From NCBI GenBank assembly GCA_030624355.1, contig JAUXKG010000179.1, positions 1-5,787 of the forward strand: 5,787 bases of DNA, read 5' to 3'. A program made the translations under genes and the position numbers. The notes under the pieces were generated by a model. It was not told where the DNA came from. It ran no database searches and saw only the letters and a program-made list of their open reading frames with translations. Of the stretch, positions 1 to 5,787 are shown piece after piece; within the stretch, counting starts at the first letter, position 1, and each line of letters begins with the position of its first letter. This DNA is from Acidobacteriota bacterium. GTDB lineage: Bacteria > Acidobacteriota > UBA6911 > RPQK01 > JADFOI01.

Positions 1-193
1 ACATCGCTGATCTAGACAAAGACTCAAGCCTGCAAGTGTAGCGGTTTCATTAAATCATGTCAAAAGTCTGCTGAAAAAGCGAAGTGAGGCCGAAAAAGGC
101 GATTTGAGGCCGAGGCGTCAAGGGAGAGTAAAATTGCGATTAAGAACAGGTAAAGATGTGGACCTGCGGTGCAGACATCGTGAAGATGTAGAA
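1..193. other. Non-coding leader upstream of the porin gene
   Basis: No convincing gene is visible on either strand. Frame 3 is open from the left edge to a TAG at 39-41 (codons IADLDKDSSLQV), so the last 12 codons of an upstream plus-strand gene could lie here, but this is too short to judge. The stretch contains the short tandem repeat described at 73-112. I could not find a -35/-10 pair with acceptable spacing, so no promoter is called, although the porin promoter is expected somewhere here or in the repeat just downstream. Confidence 0.5.
73..112. repeat. Two-copy imperfect 20/21-bp tandem repeat
   Basis: Unit one (73-92) reads GAAAAAGCGAAGTGAGGCCG. Unit two (92-112) is nearly the same, with one inserted G after the A-run and two substitutions before TGAGGCCG. 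The exact core TGAGGCCGA recurs at 85-93 and 105-113, 20 bp apart. The region is non-coding. Its look (A-run, then GAGGCC, flanked by GTCTGCTGAAAAA) resembles dispersed intergenic repeats found in environmental bacterial genomes, but that resemblance is from memory and cannot be tested within this window. Confidence 0.55.
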
Positions 194-246
194 GCTTGAG
201 CGGAATGGACGGTTTGCCGGTCCGCTTGGGCGGAAAGGACGGTGTG
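194..246 (+). repeat. 30-bp-period imperfect tandem duplication containing the porin ribosome binding site
   Basis: Positions 194-216 and 224-246 match at 20 of 23 bases, differing at the 6th, 13th and 21st positions of the unit. Both begin GCTTG and share GCGGAA and GGACGGT. The second copy holds the purine-rich GGAAAGGA that serves as the Shine-Dalgarno sequence for the ATG at 251. The equivalent place in the first copy reads GGAATGGA and is followed by no start codon at that distance. The copies could be a simple slippage duplication of the leader, or two binding sites for a regulator. Confidence 0.7.
232..239 (+). promoter_or_regulatory. Ribosome binding site of the porin gene
   Basis: GGAAAGGA ends 11 bases before the ATG at 251 but only 2 bases before the in-frame GTG at 242. 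The spacing favours the ATG, and the signal peptide reads well from it, so 251 is chosen as the start. Confidence 0.6.
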
Positions 247-250
247 TCTC

Positions 251-1732
251 ATGAGCATTTACTTATTGCTGACTCGCTCAGGTTGGATGTTTCTGGCCCT
301 GTTGGTGTTGTCACCCTGTTTGTACGCCCAATATGAATCGGCTGAGCCGGGTAGTCAGCTCAGGGATGAGTTGGAGCAGTTGCGTGCATTGGTGGAGCAA
401 CAGGCCGGCCAACTCCGCCGACTGGAAGATAGAATTGGACGAATGCAGGCACATTCCGGTGAACCGACGGAAAGCCGGTCGTCGGAACTGCCGGAACGAA
501 CTCCCAATCAGTCTGCTGACTTCAGCAGCACCGCCATGCCGGCGACGCAAGCCCTGACCGACACAGGAAAACAGAAAGAGAGCGGCACACAGTTACAGGC
601 AGGCTGGGACACCAAGCCTTTCCTTCAAAGTGCCGATGGTGTCTACCGAGCCGACCTCAGGGCCTACACCCAGTTTGACTATCGGTCCTATCAAACTGGA
701 GAAGGCGCTCCTCCCAACACGTTCTTAATGAGAAGAATCAGACCTTCCATTCAAGGTTTTCTGACACCCTACTTCCAATACAAGATCCAGGTCGATTTCG
801 CAATAGAAGACGGCGGACTCACTCAGGACATGTATTTGAGGGTGCGTCCCAGCGACAAGCTTCATCTGACCTTTGGTCAAATGAAGGAGCCCTTCAGCCA
901 GGAAGAGCTGCGCTCCGATTCGGTAGTGGACTTCGTCGATCGTTCGATGTCGGTCAGCAACCTGACTTCTGGTCGCACTCCCGGCGCCATGCTTTCCGGC
1001 AAGCTGATGGGTGGCATCTTCGGGTATCAGGCCGGCTTGTTCAACGGCAAGGGCCGGCACCTGACCAATAACAACGACAGCCCGGATGGCTCTGTTCGGT
1101 TTCGTTTCAATCCCTGGAAAAGAAGCGACAATTTCTGGGTTAAAAATTTCATCTTTGGAGGTGCCTATACCCAGGGTCGGACCGTCGAGGGCACAAGCAT
1201 AAGAGGACGAACCAACAGTCAAAGCTTCACTTTCTATGATCGGGTTCCCATCAACGGGAAGACGCTTCGAGCCAATGGAGAGTTCACCTGGCTTTTGGGG
1301 CCGGCGGCCATCCGAGCCGAGTACAATCAGAGCAATCAGGCGCGGGACGGTCTGGGAGTCGGGGGCGGCAATCTGCCCGGAGTGGTAGCCAAGGGCTATA
1401 CGGCTCAGGTGACCTATCTTCTGTCGGGTGAATCCAAGCCGGAGTCAAGTCCGGTGATTCCTGGGCAGGATCTCTTTATCGAGGAAGTAGACAGCCATGG
1501 TTGGGGAGCCTGGGAGGCCAAGTTCCGCTATGATAATCTCCAGATCGCTGACGGGACTCCCATGTCCAATCGGGCCGATACCTTCACCCTTGGTGCCAAC
1601 TGGTACATGAACCGCTACGTGAGGTATCTGTTTGATTTGGGACTGGAGCGCTTCAAGGACCCTTTGCGCTCTCCCAAACCCGGTGACTCATCTTTCTTTG
1701 TATTCTTAAATCGAATCCAATTGCTCTTTTAG
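251..1732 (+). CDS. Phosphate-selective porin O/P-type outer-membrane porin
   Basis: This is a predicted 493-residue outer-membrane beta-barrel for passive uptake of small solutes, possibly anions; the true substrate cannot be read from the sequence. From the ATG, residues 1-26 form a signal peptide with a hydrophobic core (MFLALLVL) and a cleavage site after LYA. Residues 37-66 are a coiled coil: L37, L41, L44, V48, Q51, L55, L58, I62 and M65 follow a perfect 3-4 spacing. A polar S/T/P/Q-rich linker runs to about residue 117, and the barrel occupies the rest. Family-like stretches are RRIRPSIQGFLTPYFQYKIQ (from about 161) and GQMKEPFSQEELRSDS (from about 209), which match the Porin_O_P (PF07396) pattern. 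The protein ends NRIQLLF, with the terminal aromatic residue expected for recognition by the barrel assembly machinery. LSPC in the signal peptide is not a good lipobox because proline precedes the cysteine. An in-frame GTG at 242 would add three residues. The gene converges on the GWxTD gene and appears to be transcribed alone. Family assignment is firm; phosphate specificity is not. Confidence 0.9.
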   Translation: MSIYLLLTRSGWMFLALLVLSPCLYAQYESAEPGSQLRDELEQLRALVEQQAGQLRRLEDRIGRMQAHSGEPTESRSSELPERTPNQSADFSSTAMPATQALTDTGKQKESGTQLQAGWDTKPFLQSADGVYRADLRAYTQFDYRSYQTGEGAPPNTFLMRRIRPSIQGFLTPYFQYKIQVDFAIEDGGLTQDMYLRVRPSDKLHLTFGQMKEPFSQEELRSDSVVDFVDRSMSVSNLTSGRTPGAMLSGKLMGGIFGYQAGLFNGKGRHLTNNNDSPDGSVRFRFNPWKRSDNFWVKNFIFGGAYTQGRTVEGTSIRGRTNSQSFTFYDRVPINGKTLRANGEFTWLLGPAAIRAEYNQSNQARDGLGVGGGNLPGVVAKGYTAQVTYLLSGESKPESSPVIPGQDLFIEEVDSHGWGAWEAKFRYDNLQIADGTPMSNRADTFTLGANWYMNRYVRYLFDLGLERFKDPLRSPKPGDSSFFVFLNRIQLLF

Positions 1733-1769
1733 CCCGAATTATGCCTAAGTTGTCTGCTGCAGTGCCGCT

Positions 1770-1794
1770 CGCCTTCATCTGAGCGCAGTGAAGA
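1770..1794. repeat. 25-bp direct repeat, copy 1, hairpin-forming
   Basis: This matches 1905-1929 exactly over 25 bases. It can fold as CTTCA (1773-1777), a bulged T, CTG, loop AGCG, then CAG and TGAAG (1786-1793), giving an 8-bp stem. No T-run follows on either strand, so it is not a canonical intrinsic terminator, although it lies 38 bp after the porin stop codon. The core CTGAGCGCAGTGAAGAATC is similar to a dispersed intergenic motif I recall from environmental bacterial genomes (variants of TCTGAGCGAAGCGAAGAATC). Confidence 0.75.
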
Positions 1795-1830
1795 ATCATC
1801 CACGCTGACCGCGTTGTGCTGCCTTGTTAA

Positions 1831-1847
1831 CACGGATTTCACGGATT
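1831..1847. repeat. Short tandem repeat CACGGATT, two copies
   Basis: CACGGATT occurs at 1831-1838 and again at 1840-1847, separated by one T, giving a 9-bp period. It sits between the two copies of the 25-bp repeat. Runs of CACGGATT-like words are, as I recall, common in dispersed intergenic repeats of environmental bacteria. No function is evident. Confidence 0.6.
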
Positions 1848-1904
1848 CGGAGGTTTGTGAGTTGCACGCCTTGTCATCGTGGCGCCTGCGACCCTTCGTC
1901 ACGC

Positions 1905-1929
1905 CGCCTTCATCTGAGCGCAGTGAAGA
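1905..1929. repeat. 25-bp direct repeat, copy 2, hairpin-forming
   Basis: This is the exact second copy of 1770-1794, starting 135 bp downstream in the same orientation. The same bulged 8-bp stem with an AGCG loop forms at 1908-1928. It lies 53 bp beyond the GWxTD stop codon in that gene's direction of transcription, so each convergent gene has one hairpin downstream. It lacks a following T-run on either strand. It may act as a transcript-end stabiliser or be a passive repetitive element. Confidence 0.75.
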
Positions 1930-1981
1930 CAACCTACGCATACTCCGGGCTAGGAGCCTCACCTATTACTCGGACAGACTC

Positions 1982-3547
1982 CTAAGAGCTGCTAACCCGG
2001 AAGGGTGCCTCGGTAGAAGTTGTCTGATGGGAAATCTGATCTTTAACAGTCACTTTTAAGAGATATTCCCCTGTGGGAAAAGTATTTTTCGGCCACAGCA
2101 TGGAAACAATCAGCTTGCTTCCGTCAAACACAAGGGCTCTCTCCTGCAAGGTTTTCTGGTCGAGAAGGTTTCCCAGGGCATCGGCGATCTGACAGGTGAC
2201 GATCACCCGCGGGCGCTGCTGTGCCTGATCAATTTCCATGCCGTAGACCTCCACGTACATTCCGAGAGGATGACCTGTGCTGAACCGGCCCCCCACATTC
2301 GGGTAGACCTTGAGTCGACCGGTTGTGACAAAAGGATCGGGGACAAATTCGTCCTGAGCGTGGGGCCCAATCCAATCGGCCAGCACCAGGCTGCTGGTAT
2401 GCAACTGGTTCCTGGGAAGCTTGCCGATCTCAACTAGGCTTTGGCTGGTTCCGAGTTTTTCGCTTTCAACGTCCTGAATGATCAGGGTGAGCTTGTAGTG
2501 GCCCGGTTTGGCAGGCAGGTAACGCTGATACAGTGAACGGTCAGCCCGACGACCGGAGGAGCGGTCGCTCTGGACGACATCTTCAAACTCGTAGACAACA
2601 TTTCCAGTCAGAGCCTGGAGCCGCCCGTACACATTAACCGTGGCTCGTTCCAGCGGAGGAGCGCCTATGAAGGTCAGGTGCCGGTTGTCGATGGCGATTG
2701 TGACTGGAGCCAGGAGCAGATCGTCCGTGTAGCGAAAAAGATGATAGGTGTGCTCAAAAGGAACTTGATCATACTGCAGATTGGTTTCCACCAGGGCCCT
2801 GAGGTCTTCGAACTTGAAGCGGGGCGGGCGCTGCAGTTGAACGTATCTTTCCAGCCGAAGAAACGGATTCGTGCCCTGACCGCCGAACGAATCTCCCTTC
2901 AAGCCGGCCGGCCGCATCAATTCAGCGCTGCGAATTCGCCCCGCCCGGCTTTCCAATCCCATTGATTCAAAGAAAGTTTCACCTCCACCCGTCATGAGCA
3001 GGGCGTCTTTTTCGGTATCTCTGAGTGCGATTCGGTAGTCCCCGGTGCCTGTTGGATCAACGAACTCAACTTCGATGCCCGTGCCGACATCATCCAGGTG
3101 ATTGTAGAACCACCGTTCGAATGGGTGAGTTGTGGTCATTCCGCCGCCTTCTTCCATCGGACGCAGATAGGTTCCTCCGGTGGGATGACGTTCAATGCTG
3201 GTGGGGGGGCCGAAGACAATGTAGATTCTGCCCCTGTCAGTACGCCACCCGTCCCGTCCTGAGTGGAAGGTTTCATTGGCGTACGCGATACGCCGGTAAT
3301 GTTCCTCTTTGAATTCGTTCCAAGCGGTCTGTGGATCAGGATCACGACGCTGCCAGAAGCTCTCAATAAACCTTTCCCTTTCCTCATCCGTGGTCAGCTT
3401 CAGAAAAACGGAGCGTTCCTGAGGAGTGACGATATAGCGGACATCCTCCGCAAGCCATTTCTGAAAGTAGTCTTGCTTCTGCTCCTGGCCCAAGACCGGA
3501 GCAGTGAGAGAAGCAAGGAGAATCAGGTAGCAGGGGAAATTGTGCAT
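1982..3547 (-). CDS. Exported GWxTD-domain protein of unknown function
   Basis: This 521-residue protein carries the GWxTD domain (TIGR04514), a family frequent in Acidobacteriota and related phyla with no established biochemical activity. Residues 1-20 form a signal peptide with hydrophobic core YLILLASLTAPVL and likely cleavage after VLG, so it probably acts in the periplasm. The conserved domain follows: WLAEDVRYIVTPQER near residue 31, FWQRRDPDPQTAWNEFKEEH at 64-83, the signature GWRTD at 100-104, then RGRIYIVFGPPT and, further on, IEVEFVDPTGTGDYRI. The C-terminal part, from about residue 400, is rich in alternating hydrophobic residues and looks like a beta-sandwich (GRLKVYPNVGG, GMYVEVYG, FPTGEYLLKVTVKD). 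Its length is normal for the family and it looks intact. The ATG at 3547 has no Shine-Dalgarno sequence and the n-region lacks Lys or Arg; a GGAGG further upstream raises the possibility of an earlier non-ATG start. It lies 58 bp after the TonB-dependent receptor on the same strand and may be co-transcribed with it. Confidence 0.88.
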   Translation of the reverse strand: MHNFPCYLILLASLTAPVLGQEQKQDYFQKWLAEDVRYIVTPQERSVFLKLTTDEERERFIESFWQRRDPDPQTAWNEFKEEHYRRIAYANETFHSGRDGWRTDRGRIYIVFGPPTSIERHPTGGTYLRPMEEGGGMTTTHPFERWFYNHLDDVGTGIEVEFVDPTGTGDYRIALRDTEKDALLMTGGGETFFESMGLESRAGRIRSAELMRPAGLKGDSFGGQGTNPFLRLERYVQLQRPPRFKFEDLRALVETNLQYDQVPFEHTYHLFRYTDDLLLAPVTIAIDNRHLTFIGAPPLERATVNVYGRLQALTGNVVYEFEDVVQSDRSSGRRADRSLYQRYLPAKPGHYKLTLIIQDVESEKLGTSQSLVEIGKLPRNQLHTSSLVLADWIGPHAQDEFVPDPFVTTGRLKVYPNVGGRFSTGHPLGMYVEVYGMEIDQAQQRPRVIVTCQIADALGNLLDQKTLQERALVFDGSKLIVSMLWPKNTFPTGEYLLKVTVKDQISHQTTSTEAPFRVSSS

Positions 3548-3594
3548 GATTAAGGGGCTAGGTTTATTGTTTGAGTTGACCAGGTTTTTCTAGG

Positions 3595-3599
3595 CCTCC
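3595..3599 (-). promoter_or_regulatory. Possible misplaced Shine-Dalgarno GGAGG upstream of the GWxTD gene
   Basis: On the minus strand GGAGG occurs 47 bases before the ATG at 3547, too far to serve it. It is 11 bases before an in-frame CTG at 3583-3581, which lies after the last in-frame stop (TAG at 3592-3590). Starting at that CTG would add 12 residues, including one lysine, ahead of the signal peptide core. CTG starts are rare, so this may be chance. Confidence 0.25.
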
Positions 3600-3605
3600 A
3601 ATGGC

Positions 3606-5787
3606 TCAGAACGACAATTTTATTCCAAATTGAATTTGCCGGGAGAAACCCGCACTGAACACTCTCCCGAAATTGGGCGTAAAGGCAAGACGATTTGGAA
3701 CATCGAAGTTGGGTGTATTGAACAGATTAAAGAATTCAGCTCGAAACTGCAGGGAAGAGACTTCCTTGAGAGGAATATTCCGAATCAATGAGAAATCAAA
3801 GTTTTTCAGGCCTGGAGCAAAGACGGTGTTTCGGCCCACCGTTCCAAAGGTGTGAGCCGCAGGAAGTGCGAAAGCCTCGGTATCAAACCAGCGAGTCGGA
3901 TCGCGCTGGCCGCCTGGAAGGTTGGGGTTTTGAAGGTGATTTGGCCTTTGAGCAGGTCCAGGACCGATATTGGCGGGGTCGCTTATGGTGTTGATGGTCA
4001 AGGGTGCGCCGCTTTGCAACGTGAGGATGCCGGTCATTTGCCATTGGCTGAAGATAGCAGAGAGCCAGCCGGGAGCGCTTAAAAACTGGTGTCCGGTTCC
4101 TACTGGAATCTGGTAAGTGTAGCTAGCCGTGAAGCGATGGGCGTGATGAAAACTGGCCAAGGCCTTCTCGGAGGGCAGATCCAGGACGTTTTGAGGCAGA
4201 TTGGATTCGAAGCTGGTACCCCCGGGAGCGGAGGCGTCATCCATGGTTTTGGAAAAAGTGTAATTCAGGTTGAAGAACAAACCATCGGAAAACCTCCTCT
4301 CGAGCTTGCCTGTCAAGGCGTGGTACGTGGACCATCCATCCCAGCGAATGGATCGGAACCCGCTCAGAACCGGAACCGGCCTGCGAGAATCTATAGGACC
4401 TGGTCCTGGAACAGGAACATTGCGAACCGTGGAGTTGTCAGCCCCTACCGTTCTGGAGCCCATATAGCTGAGCTCAAACAGAGTGTTGTTGAGCAGAAGG
4501 TGTTGGATGCCCAGACTCCAGGTCTGCGTGTACTCAGTGCGATAATCGTGGTCGGCGTTGCTGCCGCTGACACTGCCCATCGGATCCTCGGCCAACACGG
4601 TTTCGGTTTCAAAGGAAGGGAAGAGATCGTCGGTGGCAGTTTCGAACTCCTTGAGGAGAAAGAAGGGCAGATTGCGAGCCAGATTGGTTTGCACGCTGTA
4701 GGCCCACTGATTCAAAAAGATGCCGAAACCCGCTCTGAGAAGGGTTTCTGACGCTCCTGGTAATTCCCAGGCCAGCCCCAGACGGGGAGCGAAGCGCTTG
4801 TAGCTGGGACGCAGCAGACTGCGAGACCATCCGGCCGCAGCCGAAGTGACGGAAGGGACCGGAATGAACGGCAACAGAGGGTCCGCGTTCGGGGAGATAT
4901 TCCCATCATCATCGCTGGCAATGACAAAACGTCCTCCTGGAATCGATAAATCGATGGCCGAGAGCTCGTTATTGATGTCTGTCATGTGCTGGTTGACCTC
5001 ATAGCGAAATCCGAGATTCAGGTTTAGATCTCGATTAACCTGCCAGTCATCCTGCACATAGAAGTGATACCAGTTGGTGCGTCCGTCTTCTTCGCCTCTT
5101 CCAGTTCCGCCTCGAGCCGAGGTCGGGAAACCCAGCAGAAAGTCGGCGAAGGCCGAACCGTCGGAAAGTTTCGGTCGAGAAGAAGTAAACCGAGGAGAGA
5201 AGGAAAAAGCTCCTCGTGCCGACTCGGGATTGGAAGGATTGAACCTCAGATGAAACCAGTAGGCACCAAACTTGAGCTGATGTCTGCCTCGACTCCAGAG
5301 TACATTCTCGAAAACCTCGAAACTTTGATTGTCTCTAAAGATGAAGCTGGTGGGGTCACCCATGGTGCTGAAGTCACCGGCAAAAGATACGAGAGGATAA
5401 CCGGTGTCACGAGGGTCGCTGGTGACTCCCTCGAGTCCGGAAACAGTCCCGAAGTCGAATCCTTGATTTTCACCGGTTTGTCCACCGGACACCTTCAGCC
5501 AGCCGAAGCGGATTTCATTTAACACATTGTTATTAAAGGTGTGGGTATAACCCACTCCAAGGTTACGAGCTTTGGTGGTGACAGTACCGCCGAAGCCAGG
5601 CAGCAGATCCTCGTTGAGTTCAGTGGTGCCAAAGGGTTGAAAGGCCTCTACATTAAAAATGGATAACCTGGCGAACAGGTTGTCTCTTGAGGATGCCATA
5701 TGGTCGAAACGAAGATTGAACTGGTCCATGTCGGTCTTCTGGGAAGGCGATGTAACCAGGTTCTGAACGTTTCCAGGAAGATTGGGA
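3606..5787 (-). CDS. Oar-like TonB-dependent receptor, C-terminal 726 residues (N-terminus beyond the window)
   Basis: This is an outer-membrane active transporter of the Oar-like group that is expanded in Acidobacteriota. Its cargo is unknown, though such receptors are often linked to oligosaccharide or peptide uptake. The frame stays open to the right edge past the ATG at 5729. The upstream codons read PNLPGNVQNLVTSPSQKTD and continue naturally into MDQFNLRFDH, a standard barrel segment of this family, so 5729 is not the start. The missing part should hold the signal peptide, a carboxypeptidase-regulatory-like domain and the plug, roughly 300-450 residues by family length. Visible barrel hallmarks in order are WYHFYVQDDWQVNRDLNLNL (near 5015-5080), YTQTWSLGIQHLLLNNTLFE (near 4475-4535), NLNYTFSKTMDDAS (near 4230-4275), SQWQMTGILTLQSGAPLTI (near 3990-4050), AEFFNLFNTPNFD (near 3702-3742) and the C-terminus QFGIKLSF, ending in the aromatic residue used for barrel assembly. 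No frameshift or internal stop is present. The GWxTD gene follows 58 bp downstream. Confidence 0.93.
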   Translation of the reverse strand, partial: PNLPGNVQNLVTSPSQKTDMDQFNLRFDHMASSRDNLFARLSIFNVEAFQPFGTTELNEDLLPGFGGTVTTKARNLGVGYTHTFNNNVLNEIRFGWLKVSGGQTGENQGFDFGTVSGLEGVTSDPRDTGYPLVSFAGDFSTMGDPTSFIFRDNQSFEVFENVLWSRGRHQLKFGAYWFHLRFNPSNPESARGAFSFSPRFTSSRPKLSDGSAFADFLLGFPTSARGGTGRGEEDGRTNWYHFYVQDDWQVNRDLNLNLGFRYEVNQHMTDINNELSAIDLSIPGGRFVIASDDDGNISPNADPLLPFIPVPSVTSAAAGWSRSLLRPSYKRFAPRLGLAWELPGASETLLRAGFGIFLNQWAYSVQTNLARNLPFFLLKEFETATDDLFPSFETETVLAEDPMGSVSGSNADHDYRTEYTQTWSLGIQHLLLNNTLFELSYMGSRTVGADNSTVRNVPVPGPGPIDSRRPVPVLSGFRSIRWDGWSTYHALTGKLERRFSDGLFFNLNYTFSKTMDDASAPGGTSFESNLPQNVLDLPSEKALASFHHAHRFTASYTYQIPVGTGHQFLSAPGWLSAIFSQWQMTGILTLQSGAPLTINTISDPANIGPGPAQRPNHLQNPNLPGGQRDPTRWFDTEAFALPAAHTFGTVGRNTVFAPGLKNFDFSLIRNIPLKEVSSLQFRAEFFNLFNTPNFDVPNRLAFTPNFGRVFSAGFSRQIQFGIKLSF

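Larger units (their letters stand above)
1733..1981. other. Convergent intergenic region without a gene
   Basis: These 249 bp separate the 3' ends of the porin and GWxTD genes. Open frames crossing it on both strands have no family-like sequence. The minus-strand one merely translates the repeat twice as SLRSDEG, because the 135-bp spacing is a multiple of three. No hairpin followed by a T-run is present. A TAGGAG/CTCCTA inverted pair (1951-1956 and 1979-1984) flanks 22 bases at the end of the GWxTD gene but makes a weak stem. Confidence 0.6.

Noticed and set aside
3..41. C-terminal tail of an upstream plus-strand gene
   Set aside because: Only 12 codons are visible and any random frame could stay open this long; it is noted in the leader entry but not called as a gene.
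725..1222. 165-codon open frame on the minus strand opposite the porin
   Set aside because: It lies wholly inside the porin coding region, whose family motifs cover the same bases; there is no independent support.
1770..1929. CRISPR-like repeat-spacer arrangement
   Set aside because: There are only two repeats, the 110-bp gap between them is far longer than a CRISPR spacer, and no cas genes are nearby.
1729..1962. 77-codon open frame on the minus strand in the convergent spacer
   Set aside because: It overlaps the porin stop, translates the 25-bp repeat twice in the same frame (SLRSDEG), and shows no domain, signal peptide or ribosome binding site; it is a by-product of the repeats.
1814..2059. 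81-codon open frame on the plus strand across the spacer and the GWxTD 3' end
   Set aside because: It runs antisense into a well-supported coding region, has no recognisable family pattern and starts within repeat-rich DNA.
2066..2090. Hairpin TTCCC-CTGT-GGGAA followed by a T-rich stretch on the plus strand, as a porin terminator
   Set aside because: It is more than 330 bp past the porin stop and inside the GWxTD coding sequence (the FPTGEY segment), with only a 5-bp stem; chance is more likely.
4089..4751. 220-codon open frame on the plus strand opposite the TonB-dependent receptor
   Set aside because: The opposite strand encodes clear receptor barrel motifs throughout; this frame is low in recognisable structure and is a shadow of it.

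Overview
The window looks like chromosomal sequence from a member of the Acidobacteriota, probably uncultured and of the Bryobacter/Solibacter/Vicinamibacter kind. This is inferred from gene content. An Oar-like TonB-dependent receptor with typical acidobacterial phrases (such as NYTFSKTMDDAS and AEFFNLFNTPNFD) lies next to a GWxTD-domain protein, a pairing of families abundant in that phylum. No rRNA, tRNA, CRISPR array, integrase or transposase was seen.

Layout. Positions 1-250 are a non-coding leader with two sets of short imperfect tandem repeats; the second set carries the ribosome binding site of the first gene. Positions 251-1732 (+) encode an outer-membrane porin of the phosphate-selective porin O/P type, with a signal peptide and an N-terminal coiled coil. 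Positions 1733-1981 are a convergent intergenic region holding two copies of a 25-bp hairpin-forming direct repeat 135 bp apart, with a small 9-bp tandem repeat between them. Positions 1982-3547 (-) encode an exported GWxTD-domain protein of unknown biochemical role. Positions 3606-5787 (-) hold the C-terminal 726 residues of the TonB-dependent receptor, whose N-terminus lies beyond the right edge.

How the genes relate. The receptor and the GWxTD gene lie on the same strand 58 bp apart with no obvious terminator between them, so they may form one transcript. The porin is a separate unit running toward them. All three products are predicted to act in the envelope: two as outer-membrane beta-barrels and one as an exported, probably periplasmic protein. 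I see no clearly new system. The points most worth checking are the repeat-rich spacers, the duplicated leader before the porin, the unclear start of the GWxTD gene and the receptor/GWxTD pairing.
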